From the NCBI GenBank assembly GCA_022432975.1, contig CM039508.1:47581646-47645645 (forward strand): 64,000 bases of DNA, in the 5' to 3' direction. A program made the translations under genes and the position numbers. The DNA comes from Begonia masoniana. Taxonomy: Eukaryota; Streptophyta; Magnoliopsida; Cucurbitales; Begoniaceae. The notes under the pieces are model-generated. The model saw only the letters and a list, made by a program, of their open reading frames with translations, was not told the origin of the DNA and made no database searches. Position 1 is the first letter of the stretch. Every line of letters starts with the position of its first letter. Shown in pieces: positions 24,646 to 35,436 of this stretch.

Positions 24646-26802
24646 TGTTGGAATGAGGAAGAGAGATTTTTTTATAGAAAGGAAAAATATAAGTAGGGAT
24701 GAGAGAACTTGAGAGAAACTATTTGTATTGAAATGATTTTGGTTATTGGCTTCTCTTACAAAAGTCTAAACTCACATCTTATTTATAGGACTATTTTGTA
24801 CATGTATAAAACAATACATGAACCATCTATTTAATGTTCTAACACTTAATGAGACATCTAAGTACATGAACTAATGTACTTATACATACATGAATCACAG
24901 CTCCCTAGATGCTCTTTCACAAATACATTGACTTCAACCAAAACCATATTAAAAACATACATTAACTAAAACATCTTATTTGAATTAAGTTATATTTTCA
25001 ACATCCTCCCTTAAGTTTAATTCCTTATAACTTCGAGCATTATCCTTAGCTTGCTGAAACTTCATAGGACAACGCCACCTAGCGTGCCTACTAAGAGTCC
25101 TTTAACACTTAGCTGTTTTTGGCATGCCTTAGGAGAAAGCCCAGCTCCTCCTTCCTCGATTGTGGCAATCCGAGCTTATGCCTCTGTTCGCAGTGCTTTA
25201 CCTACGCGGTGCACTCCTCCTTGTTGCGCCCACATTGTATCTGTCTGGGTCGCAATACTTTGCCCAAGCTATTGCGATGCTCTGCTTGTATCCTAGGTTC
25301 GTCATGCTAGCCATCCTACCCTCGGCTATGTTCACTCTTTTGAAGATAACTTATGGACTGCGCCACCCACGCAGCCCAGCGCGCCCCACCAAGTGTACAT
25401 CACACTTAGCTGATTTTTGCGTGCCTTAGGAGAAGCCCAGCTTCTCCTTCATTGGGGCTTTGGCCCGCGCCTTCATGCTCCATGAGTAATGGGGTGTGAC
25501 AAACCACCCTCGCCAAATGAAATTGACGACCTTGTCAATACCCAAGCTAGGTAGTCTCTGACTTGCTTCTCGAATTATCAAAGATTGACCTCTTGCTCCC
25601 ACGTGGTTTTGTCTTCATGTTCCCATTGCACAAGAAATTTCTGCCGTTTTTTATTTTTTATTGTTCTGTGGTTGAGTATTTTTACCAGCTTCTTGGTGAA
25701 TTCCACTCGCATCCCAAGTTGTGCTCTTTGCACATAACTCTGATCTCCTTCAAAATATGGTTTAAGAAAACTTACATGAAAAATAGGATGGAGCTTGAGC
25801 CGTTCGGGAAGTTGCAATCGATAGGCAACCGATCCAACTCTCTTGATGACAACGAATGGTCCATCATATCTTGGAAGGAATCCTTTGGGGAATCCCGGGT
25901 CCTCATCCTTACTCCAAAGTAGTGGATTGAGCTCAAGGAGAACCTTATCTCCTCGCTTGAATTCTTTAATCCACTTGGGTTTCGTGCCTCTAATGTGATG
26001 TGGTGTTCTTGCCTTTGGAACTACTTCTAGTTCCCGCCCTACTACATGAGCCATCCCTTGCCCTTGAGGTTTCCACGATCTCATCACCTTCCTAGGTACT
26101 TTGCATCCTCGGTCACTTTTGACCCTACTCGATGAGGTTGTAACGATTTCCTTTAGCACCTTGCTGACACCGGCAAGCACCTTGCCTATTCCCATAACAG
26201 TGCCCGCAACGCATTGTTCGATGGTGAGGCCATCCGTCCCCAATGATGCTTGAAGTTTATCCAACTTCCTCCTGGTCAACCGGAGTTTCGTAACAAATAG
26301 GTTGTCCCTGGTCATTGCCGTTGATACACCCATGAAACTCTCAAGCCTCGAGAGTCTTGCAAGGAACATGTCCATCTAATCTTGCACAATTGTCGCCATG
26401 AGTGGGTGATGTCCATCGGTTGTTCCAAATAGCCGTAGCTCTGATACCAGTTTGTTGGAATGAGGAAGAGGAATTTTTTAGAGAAAGGAAAAATATAAGT
26501 AAAGATGAGAGAACTTGAGAAAAATTATTTGTATTGAAATAATTTTGGTCATTGGCTTTTCTTACAAAAGTCTAAACTCACATCCTATTTATAGGACTAT
26601 TTGGTACATGTATAAAGCAATACATGAACCACCTATTTAATGTTTTAACACTTAATGAGACATCTAAGTATATGAACTAATGTACTTATACATACATGAA
26701 TCACAATTCCATAGATGATCTTTCACAAATACATTGACTTCAACCAAGACCATATTAAAAACATACATTAACTAAAATATATTATTTGAATTAAGCTATA
26801 TT
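24646..26802 (-). mobile_element. small non-autonomous gypsy element inside P450 copy 2
   Basis: The left LTR (24646-25005, TGTTGGAATGAGG...TTCAACA) and right LTR (26453-26802) are near-identical copies. The right one lacks the last few bases and joins foreign copia DNA. A polypurine tract (minus strand AACTTAAGGGAGGA) abuts the left LTR and a Met-tRNA primer site (26438-26449) abuts the right, giving minus orientation. The interior is only 1.45 kb and retains the start of gag and the C-terminal tail of integrase with a chromodomain. Protease, RT, RNase H and the integrase core are gone, so it must depend on a helper. Confidence 0.85.
25578..26375 (-). CDS. 265-residue fusion: gag N-terminus joined to integrase tail and chromodomain
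   Basis: The first about 90 residues ([38 protein letters not shown]) look like a gypsy gag N-terminus. After a basic stretch the frame continues with [28 protein letters not shown] and [13 protein letters not shown], which are integrase C-terminal motifs. It ends with [16 protein letters not shown], a chromodomain signature of chromoviral integrases. The frame is open without stops despite the loss of several kilobases between the two parts. Whether it is translated is unknown; a chromodomain tether to chromatin is possible. Confidence 0.7.
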   Translation of the reverse strand: MDMFLARLSRLESFMGVSTAMTRDNLFVTKLRLTRRKLDKLQASLGTDGLTIEQCVAGTVMGIGKVLAGVSKVLKEIVTTSSSRVKSDRGCKVPRKVMRSWKPQGQGMAHVVGRELEVVPKARTPHHIRGTKPKWIKEFKRGDKVLLELNPLLWSKDEDPGFPKGFLPRYDGPFVVIKRVGSVAYRLQLPERLKLHPIFHVSFLKPYFEGDQSYVQRAQLGMRVEFTKKLVKILNHRTIKNKKRQKFLVQWEHEDKTTWEQEVNL

Positions 26803-26806
26803 CGCC

Positions 26807-27216
26807 CTCTTGTGAGGAATGAGTCCTAGACTCTGATGCCTCGCATCACATTACCACCGATCTTGCGAACTTATCATCTCACTCACCCTACATCGAATGT
26901 GACTCGGTGGTTATCGGTGATGTCTCTGGTTTGTCTATCTCTCACATTGGCTCTATGACACTGCCTACTCGATTTTCTCCCATTTTACTCACTAATGTTC
27001 TTTATGTTTCGCAGATGTCGACAAATTTAATCTCTGTTTCTGCCCTTTGTGCCTCTAATCGTGTTGAGATTGTGCTCTTTGATGCTTATTTTCAGGTGCA
27101 AGACCGTCGCACGGGCACTATCCTTATTCTAGGAGCGCGTAGGGACGGTATTTATTACTGGCCAACCAATGTTCGACCCTCATCGCCGGTCAAAAGCATT
27201 GTCAATCACCAATGAG
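26807..27216 (+). pseudogene. copia protease / GAG-pre-integrase fragment
   Basis: The plus strand reads VLDSDASHHITTDL (the protease active site, DSGA changed to DSDA), then VIGDVSGLSISHIGSM, LLTNVLYVSQMSTNLISVS and GARRDGIYYW. These are the copia protease end and pre-integrase start. The fragment has no LTR and lies between the truncated gypsy LTR and P450 exon 2, probably carried in by repair or recombination. Confidence 0.8.
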
Positions 27217-28150
27217 CTCTGAGATCGAAAACTTGTCTGATTTCTGCTTCAGCTTTCTTCGTCATTTCTGGTTGTCTTGTGAGCTCTGAGATCGCCCACT
27301 CGATCAGCGTGGATGATGTATCTGTTCCTGCAATGAAAATATCCTGAAAATGGAAAATATAAATAAGTTAATTACTTCCTAATTCTGCCAAAGAATTGAA
27401 AGTTCTTCACTTGAAATAATTCTTAATTGAAAAAGTAAGTGAAGACGAACCAAGATAATTGCCTTCACATTTTCGTGAGCCCTCGAAACGGCAGGCCGCC
27501 GTTTTCTTGAATTTTGAGAAGAACATTAACAAGATCGTCTGGTTCTTCAACATCTCCATCGGATTTGCCATTGTCTGGCTCTGATTTATGTGCGTTTATG
27601 ATGTTTTGCAGTATTCGGTCGCATTCTTTATGGATTTTTTCAGCTTTATTCTTAGATCCACCGACGTAATGCAGAAATTTGAGGGAAGGAAAGACATCAG
27701 CCAGCCGAAAACCAGTCATAAAAAACACAAGCTTTTTCGATGCAGCAAGAAACTCTTCCTGCTCGTTAGACTTTCCTCCCAACGCAGTGAGGGCATTGAT
27801 GGTATTAAGAAGGGAAAATATCATTTTACTCAAATTCACCACCGACCCATTGTTAGATTCGAGCTCTTCCACCATTTTCGATGTTTCTCGGTTCATAATT
27901 GGCCGAAATGACTAAACCCTCTTCATTCTAAAAAGTTCAAGCGTACATATTTTTCTCATCTCTCTCCAGTAATCTCCATAGGGAGCAAAGGCGATATCTT
28001 TTTGGCCATACAAGAAGTAAGAGCTCAAGAGAGTAGCAGGTCGGTTAGCAAGATTAAGGTCGTGGGTTTTCATGACCTCTTGCCATTTCTGCAGAGGAAA
28101 CGACGACGGTGGAGATTTCTCCAAGTTGCAGATGCATCACCGGTCCGTAG

Positions 28151-29317
28151 TAATTTTGTACATAGATTGTCTGAGTATAATGTTTTCTAAGAATTATATT
28201 CATCAATACTTTTTCAAGCAATTTATTTCTCAACACAAAATTATATACTAATTTTGCACAGAAATTAAGTCTTAGATAATTGCCGAGATACACTAGGTCC
28301 AAAACACCATGTCGAGGTTCGCCAAAAAGTCCCTTGAATCGCCAAAGGTCTCTTGAAGCGGTTCAACCCGCCCGCACATTTTAAGAAAATCATTTATGTG
28401 CATTGCACGGATGATTTAACAACAAAAGTAACAACATCGGATAAATCGTTCACAACCCTGATGTTAGGGTTTATTTTCATCCGACTCGTTTAATAATAGA
28501 GATGAACTCAACTTGGCTCGACTGTTGGATCATATGAGATTTTTCAGACTCCATGAGGCTGGTTTATGTCGTCTTTCAAACCATCTTCGATAATGCCAAT
28601 TCAATCACCATACTTGCATAAAACGTGGATTTTAGAATTGTTGGGGGACACACTAGCCAATAACTATCCAACCTATGAATATCCTAAAATTGCCATAATT
28701 GAGCTTTACCATCGTATTTTTATTATACAACCTATAGGCTAATCTACTTAATAAAGGTCGAAGGGCAACTTTTATTTTAGATTTTTTTTTTTGATTTGGA
28801 CTGTCATTTAGTTAGTTTAGACTCATTTTGGCCTTGTTTTGGTCGGTTTCTTCTTTTTATTTTTTGTAATTTTTGAAATTAAAATTAATGCAATATTATG
28901 ATATTTTAATATTGGTTCGATTCATTTTCTACTGGTTTTCGACAAAAGAAAATGTGAACGGAACTGAAAACTTTGGTTTCACTGATTCCAAAATTGATTT
29001 TCCAGAAATTGAATCTGAAACAAACCTAAATTATCGGTTCAGTTTGGTTTGATTTATCAGTTCAACCCGAACCAATCCACCTAGCTGGAACATGTCTATC
29101 AGGCTATCATTACGACTATGACCGACCCTCCAATTAATTATTCCGCTTAACAAGGAAGAAGAAGCTGCAATTCAGTAGACAGTGGATACATTTCAACGAA
29201 ATATAATATCACTTTTACAAGTAAATAACGTCTGCAACATGCATCTGAGAGTGTTATTGATCGGCAGATTGCCTTCAAGATACGACTCAGCAAACCAGTA
29301 ATTGGAGAACCAGGCTC
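28151..29317. other. intergenic DNA between P450 copies 2 and 3
   Basis: From 28151 to about 29100 no gene is recognisable. Around 28910-29090 there are GGTTCGGTTTGG-like blocks reminiscent of hAT subterminal repeats, but no terminal repeats could be fixed. From about 29110 to 29317 the DNA matches the 3' flank of the intact P450 (CAATTCAGTAG.CAGTGGATAC, AATATAATATCACTTTTACA). Confidence 0.5.
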
Positions 29318-29891
29318 TCAAGGTGTTGTCTTGATCGGACAATTATAACGAACCGGAATCAGTTTCAATCCGTTCATCCTTTTGCACGCTACTCTATTAA
29401 AAACAGCCATGTCAAGCTCTTCTGGTTTTTCTCCATCTGGAACTAACCAGTTGAAATGGTAGAGCAAGTTCTCCAGAATTATCTCCGAAGTCGCTAGTCC
29501 TAGCGCCATTCCTGGACAAATTCTTCTTCCAGCTCCGAACGGAATTAGTTCAAAGCTTGCTCCTTTAAAGTCTACGTCTCTTTCTAGAGATCTTTCTGGG
29601 TCAAAACTTTCTAGTTCTGTCCATATTTCTGGGTCTTTGAGATCGCCCATGCGTTGACAATCACTTTTTTTTTCGCCGGAATGTGGTAGCCGTTGATTTC
29701 GCCATGTTCCTTCTTTCTCTTGGGAGTAGTAATGGGAATGGAGGGTGTAGTCTCAGCGTTTCTTTTATGATTAGGTTGAAGTATTTTAGCTCTTGGAGAC
29801 CTGTTTCGTCTATTTGTTTTTTTAAATCGAAAACTTGGCTGATTTCTGCTTGAGCTTTCTTCATTATTTTTGGATGTTATACGAGCTCTAA

Positions 29892-30180
29892 TGTCATGGA
29901 AGAGGCCTAGTGATGAATTATACAGTTGGGCTTCCAAGAAAGAGGCGCAGAGCCCAGGCCCAAGAGTGCAAGCTGTTGATTGACGTGGCCATTCTGTTAG
30001 GAAGGGAAGCAGATAAATGCAGACGAGAGAGGGGTGAGAAGGGTGTGAATTGAATTGTCTGTTTTCTTATTCGTTTTCTCTTTATCGTTTTCCAGTAGTT
30101 TATCTCTTTCCTTTCATTCTGTAAACGCTTGTGAGAATTACAGAGGAGTATTTTCTATCAAAACCAGCATTCTCACAACA
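29892..30180 (+). repeat. left LTR of the gene-capturing element
   Basis: 289 bp, TGTCATGGAAGAGG to TTCTCACAACA. It is directly followed by GTGGTATCAGAGC, the Met-tRNA primer binding site (30182 on). Confidence 0.95.
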
Positions 30181-30208
30181 GTGGTATCAGAGCAGCTATG
30201 ATCAGAGA

Positions 30209-33082
30209 ATGACGGAGACCAGAGCAGCCACGATGGGAGGGATGGCTGAAACGAGAACAAAATCAATTGAAGAAATGATGGCAGAGTCGACAGCACAGCT
30301 GGATGCGATTTTATCCATAGTTACAAAATTGGCTCAGTCTCAGTTGATCACTGCCGCAGATATGGCGCCGACTCTCCAGCAATCGACCGAATCTGGACAG
30401 GAGAAATATGTGGGGACCTATTTTTGGAGACAACAGCAAGCAGGGGAAGATTCATCTCTACCTCCTTCCAGCGCACCAGTCGAAGCAGCTGAATCGGGGC
30501 CGAGGGTAGCCGTAATCGGAGAGCACGGACAGAAGCAGCCTGTACACAGTGCCCCATCCCTGCCATTTTACACAAAACCTCAGCCCTCTCTTTTTCCTCC
30601 GTTTGAGTCTCCCGTTCCTTTTCAATCTTCGCCACTGCAGCAGTCTTATTATTCACCTCATGATCAGCATCAGACATCTCACAATTATGCCCCATCGACC
30701 TCTTCTCTTTTCGCCAACTTTGCCTCTGATCTGACTTTGAGTTCCAATTCTCAGTACTCGTCCGAGCAATATGCTCCTTTTGGATCCTCCGTTTCGCATG
30801 TATACAAGGACCCCTATGAGAATGCTGTGAAATTTAATCAGGGTAGTGGATTTGTTGATGATAAATATGGAAGTTACAATCAAAGCAAATCTGGTTTTGG
30901 TTTGGATCTGTACGGGAGGAGGATGGACAATGGTGTGACCCGTTATGAATCTAGTTATGATGATGGCTATGGGGACGGCGTGTTTGCTTACCAAGGGGGT
31001 ACGGTTGAGCCATATGGAGCTCGTGGTATCTCCCCCAACTCTTCGACGTGGACTGGATTTGATGAGTATGGGAGGCCAATCAGTTTTCCTGCTAGAAAAG
31101 AGCCTTCCAGTGGTTCAAGCAAGATTGTGCGAGCCACTCCAAAAGCAGATACTCAGGAAGACTTCAAGGGCGAGATTAAAAAAATTAGTTTAGCTGGAGA
31201 TAATTCGAGTAGTGACTTGGATACGTCAGAATTTGAGGAGGATGCAGCAAGCGGAGAATCGGAGTATGAGGTAGACATGGATAAAGATGAACTAGACGAT
31301 GTGGTTTATGAGGGAGATGTTCCGGTAGAAACCGTGCCCGAAACCGAAAAAGAAACTGACTTGCTTGCAGTTTTTAAGATGGATTGGAGGTACATTAAGC
31401 CTGAACACTTGTACATGATGTTGAGTTCGTTTCTTCCAAAAGGTGGACAAATTTTGTGAATATCAATTTATCCATCTGAGTTTGGACTACAGCGTATGAA
31501 AGAGGAAACAGTTCATGGTCAGGTTGGTGGTGGTGAGATCGATGATGAGATATTGCGTTCTTATGAGTTGAGTAGACTAAGGTACTACTATGCTGTGGTA
31601 GAATGTGATTCTGTTGTCACGGCTGACTATCTCTATAAAACTTGTGACGGAGTTGAGTTTGAAAGATCATCTAATGTTCTTGATTTGAGATTTATTCCTG
31701 ACTCAGTGGAACTCAAGCACCCACCAAGGGACATTGCTACTCTGGTACCAGGAAACTATGAAGCTATCGATTTCCATACTTCTGCCCTGCAAAAGAGTAA
31801 GGTTGATTCTAGTCTGGGGGAGGATCTACCAGATGAGTATAAATGGGCTGATTACAGCATTTTGACTCGGCTACCAAGGTTGGGTTTGATTCTGATCAAG
31901 GCAGCTTTAGGATCCTCCTGGAAGGAAATTCTTTGTGGAGAACAAATTCTGGAAGGAAAAATGGACCCCGGGAGTCCAGCAGTTCTTATCGTAAGTTCAT
32001 TTGACGTTTTAGTTTTTAAGATCCTGAACTATAAATCGACAAGAAAAAAAAAATTGTATTATAAGCCGCCTCAATTGTGTATTTTCCTGGAGGGAAGTGA
32101 ACTTCTCAACACTTTATAGAGAGGTATTTCAATTGCATCTAGGGAAGAAGAAGGTAAGGGTGAGGAATGCAGTAGTAGTCCAGTGGGAGAGAATTCTGGT
32201 TTGCCCCATATATGTTTTGCTGGATTGAGTGAAGACAAGGCTACTTTGAGAGGTGAACATATTACTTCTGGAGTAGTTATAGAGAATTTGAATGCTGAAG
32301 TTGTCAAAGCAGTCATGTTGGTTGACTCTGCTCAAATATGTGAGGATACTATACACCATGGGAAAGATAATGTGTGTGGTCTAGATGTTTCGGCTGGTGA
32401 AAGAGATGCTGCAAAGTGTGAATTGCATGATGTTTCAGAGAGAAGCATAGAGTTGAGAAAGAAATTAAATGGGTTGGAGAATACAGAGAGAATGGCGATG
32501 GAAGAAATTGAGAAATTAAGACTTCACTGCAAAAGTGTTGAGGCCAAAGATGAAGAGCATCTAGCTACAATTGATGAAAGGAGGAGAGAATTGGATCTGG
32601 TTAAGAGGAAATTGGCAGAGTCAGAGGAGATGATAGCAAATTTAGAGAGTAAAACTCATGAAATTTTACAAGAGAAAGAAGAGAAAGAACTTGAAAAAGG
32701 TGGGCTGGAGTGGATGATTGAAGAGTTGAAACGAAACCTAAAGCAATTGAACTCGACTGAGATGAGTCTAACTGGAGCAAAGAAATTAGTGGCCGCAAAG
32801 ATTTTGGAGTTGGAGAAGAATTTACACGAGGCATGGCAGAATAACCCTGCCATGGTTATAGAGATTAAGAAGTTGGCTGGGGAGCTGAAGGAGGAGAAAA
32901 AGGCCATTCAGATGTTGATAAATAAACACGATTCACTTGCACCAGATTTGAACTTGACTAGAGAGCAATCAAAGGGTGCGGCATATAAGATCGAGAACCT
33001 GATTCGAGAAAAGGAGATGGAGGAGGAAAAAGTGAAGGAAGAGAGTACGATTCTGGACTTGCAAAGAGAATTAGGCGACTGA
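30209..33082 (+). pseudogene. chimeric frame: gag start + FREE1-like + ESF1-like + CMSS1-like + coiled coil
   Basis: One frame runs 958 codons with two internal stops (TGA 31457, TAG 32117). First comes a gag-like start (MAETRTKSIEEMMAES). The second part is Ser/Tyr/Pro-rich and ends with VEPYGARGISPNSSTW, FDEYGRPISFP and SKIVRATPKADTQEDF, resembling plant FREE1/FYVE1, an ESCRT protein. The third part has MDWRYIKPEHLYMMLSSFLP, SRLRYYYAVVECDS, YLYKTCDGVEFERSSNVLDL and DFHTSALQKSK, characteristic of the pre-rRNA processing protein ESF1. The fourth part, GSSWKEILCGEQILEGKMDP, resembles CMSS1 and ends at a GTAAGT donor-like site (31990), so some intron DNA was kept. The last 300 residues are a Glu/Lys-rich coiled coil of unknown origin. 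Confidence is high for ESF1 and moderate for the others. Confidence 0.75.
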
Positions 33083-33321
33083 ACGTAGATCTAGTTAGAT
33101 TGGATGATAAATGCAGGGTTGAGGAAGAAAAGAGCAAGCAATTAATTACCAAGGTCAACCACCGTAGCTCTGTTTTAGGCAGAATGACACTCGGAAAAGA
33201 ACACGCAACGAAAGGTCTCGATGCTGAGAGGATGGAAGCAGAAAAGTTAAGATTGGAACTTTCTTGCAATTTTTCTTGCATTTTTATCCTTGAGGACAAG
33301 GATATTTTAAGGGGGAGGATT

Positions 33322-33610
33322 TGTCATGGAAGAGGCCTAGTGATGAATTATACAGTTGGGCTTCCAAGAAAGAGGCACAGAGCCCAGACCCAAGAGTGCA
33401 AGCTGTTGATTGACGTGGCCATTCTGTTAGGAAGGGAAGCAGATAAATGCAGACGAGAGAGGGGTGAGAAGGGTGTGAATTGAATTGTCTGTTTTCTTAT
33501 TCGTTTTCTCTTTATCGTTTTCCAGTAGTTTATCTCTTTCCTTTCCTTCTGTAAACGGTTGTGAGAATTACAGAGGAGTATTTACTATCAAAACCAGCAT
33601 TCTCACAACA
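33322..33610 (+). repeat. right LTR of the gene-capturing element
   Basis: 289 bp, the same length as the left LTR, with five substitutions by hand comparison. The polypurine tract immediately precedes it and the TCTAA target duplication follows it. Confidence 0.95.
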
Positions 33611-33826
33611 TCTAAGATCGTCCATTCGATCAGCGTGGCTGATGTTTCTAATCCTGCAGCGAAAACATCCTGAAAATGGAAAATATAAACTAAGTTAATT
33701 AATTCCTGGTTCAGCCAAAGAAATTGACGACTAGACAAATTATTAATGGTTAAATCTCGATTTTTAATGGAAAAAGTAAGTGAATACGTACAAAGATAAT
33801 TGCTTTTACGTTTTTGTTTGCCATGG

Positions 33827-35314
33827 TGATAAGTGTGTATTTTGCACACTTATTCGTGCTTTTCATTCTTGTTTCGATTAGTTGTTGGTGAGATTGTGCA
33901 GATAAATTGAGTTTTAACAGGTAATGGCGGAATTGGTTTGAAATTAGGAAATAAAGAAGAAAAGGAAGCAAAGAAGAAAAAGAATCGGATCACGATCGAT
34001 CGTGATCGTACTGCGATCGATCGTGATTCAAGAGAAATTCATTCCAGAATCCAGAGCCTGCCCGATCGATCGGGCTCAGCACCTCGATCGATCGTGATCG
34101 AGAGAAGTTTCGTTCAAAAGTTCCCGAGCCTGCCAGATCAATCGGGCTTAGTATTGCGATCGATCGTGATCGAGAGAAGTTTTCTCCAAAAATCCAGAGG
34201 CCGATCGATCGGGCTTTGCATCTCGATCGATCGTGATTAGCAAAGATTTTGTGCTTAAGTGTCGCGCGATCACGATCGATCGTGATCACATTACGATCGA
34301 TCGTGATTGCAAGAAATTATTAAAATCCTATTCTTCAATTTATTGATCGGGTCGATCTCGGCCGTTGATTGATGGACCGCGGCCCTAAGTCGAAAAAAAA
34401 AAAAGATAAAAGTCTATGGAGGAGGCAAGTAAAAGAGACAACGAGATAGAGAGAAAAATCCTACGGAGACATCGGAGGCCGGATCAAAGCAATTGGCGAG
34501 GAACGAGCGAATTCGACGGAAACTTCATAGTGTTTTCTTTCTTCTCTTCTTTTCTGATATCATGAACTATTTTATTTTCTCTGTAATTTTCTTTAACTTT
34601 ATCATGAACTAAATTTTCTATTCTAGGGTTTCGACGTAACTTTGTTATGAATATTTATTTTTCTTAATTCAAGTTTTTAGTTTTCTGTTCCTTTTTTGTG
34701 TTGAGTAATCTATTCTGAACTTAATGCTTAGGTTTGCTTGATCACCAAAACTAAGAATTTTAGGGTTAATTCGGGATGCGAGAGCGGAGAATTTAACCGT
34801 GCATTGAATATTTTACCTTAAAAAGGACCCTAGACTAGAGATAGTTAGGGCGTTTGAGTGGTAATTTAATTTCTTGCTCGTAATGTATTTAATTGATTGT
34901 AGGGTTAGAGACCGAGAGGTAATAACACATCAATTGAGTAAGTTTATTAATACTTGAGAGAGTTTAATAAACAGCATAGAGAAATAACCATCAACACGAA
35001 GGAATATGAATTAATTATTTGAATTAGGATTACTAAATAGGATTAGCTAAGTGAAATCGGAACCCTGGAATTATTCTCATCATATAATCTTAACTTTTTA
35101 CATTCGAATCTGTTATTTAAATTGTTTGATTTATTTTATTTGAATTATTTTAGTTTAAAATCCAAAATCATCAACATACTGTTTCTTTTCAAATTAACCT
35201 GAAATTTAGATAATCAATACTTAACATATTTATTCCTCGTGGGATCGACACTCATGCTTGCACACACTTTACTACTTTTGCGACACGTGCACTTGCGTGT
35301 AGTTTTTCGCAACA
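33827..35314 (+). repeat. left LTR of the Athila element
   Basis: Starts TGATAAGTGTGTATTTTGC and ends TTTTTCGCAACA. Between 33987 and 34308 it carries about ten short palindromes with the core CGATCGATCG, most inside the longer palindrome ATCACGATCGATCGTGAT, some as CCCGATCGATCGGG. The LTR is non-coding; open frames here are chance products of the palindromic repeats. Confidence 0.95.
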
Positions 35315-35320
35315 AGTATT

Positions 35321-35338
35321 TGGCGCCGTTGCTGGGAA
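35321..35338 (+). promoter_or_regulatory. Athila primer binding site
   Basis: TGGCGCCGTTGCTGGGAA starts six bases after the left LTR. This sequence type is characteristic of Athila/Tat-lineage elements and differs from the Met-tRNA site used by other elements in the window. Confidence 0.8.
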
Positions 35339-35436
35339 ACTAATTTTTGTTATTATTGAATTATTTGAATTTAGTTTATATTTGAGTTTTCTTTCGCTAC
35401 TGGAATTAAATCGCATTATTTGCACATTACAGGTGT

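Larger units (their letters stand above)
24441..28150 (-). pseudogene. CYP71-type P450 copy 2, broken by insertions and truncated
   Basis: Exon 1 remains from YGPVMHLQLGEIS (about 28146) to 27451, with a 2-bp deletion near 28080, a TAG at 27912 and a frameshift near 27480. The N-terminal anchor and hinge are missing. A 107-bp intron (27344-27450) leads to exon 2, where [14 protein letters not shown] is visible at 27343-27217. Exon 2 is then interrupted by a small gypsy element and a copia fragment, and resumes at about 24645-24441 with [21 protein letters not shown]. The heme-binding region is lost. It resembles the intact gene throughout and is a dead tandem duplicate. Confidence 0.88.
29892..33610 (+). 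mobile_element. LTR retrotransposon that has captured host gene fragments (3,719 bp)
   Basis: Two 289-bp LTRs (29892-30180, 33322-33610) differ at five positions by hand count (about 1.7%). They begin TGTCATGG and end CTCACAACA. The perfect target duplication TCTAA is at 29887-29891 and 33611-33615. A Met-tRNA primer site (TGGTATCAGAGC) starts two bases inside the left LTR edge, and the polypurine tract AAGGGGGAGGATT abuts the right LTR. The interior has no protease, RT, RNase H or integrase. It carries a gag-like start and then a long frame with host-gene segments. It must have been moved by enzymes supplied in trans. Confidence 0.92.

Noticed and set aside
25051..25429. Overlapping open frames on the plus strand
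   Set aside because: They lie in the 3' non-coding part of the minus-strand mini-chromovirus and contain only repeated GC-rich sequence.
28300..29100. Possible hAT-like MITE with GGTTCGG blocks
   Set aside because: No terminal inverted repeats or 8-bp duplication could be fixed by eye, so it is not listed as an element.
31496..32119. Separate gene downstream of 30209-31459
   Set aside because: It is in the same frame as the upstream part; the ESF1-like homology continues across the TGA, so this is one broken frame.
33938..34289. Ser/Arg/Asp-rich open frames on both strands in the Athila LTR (also 45013-45352)
   Set aside because: They are by-products of the GATCGATCG palindromes, occur in both LTRs, and resemble no protein.
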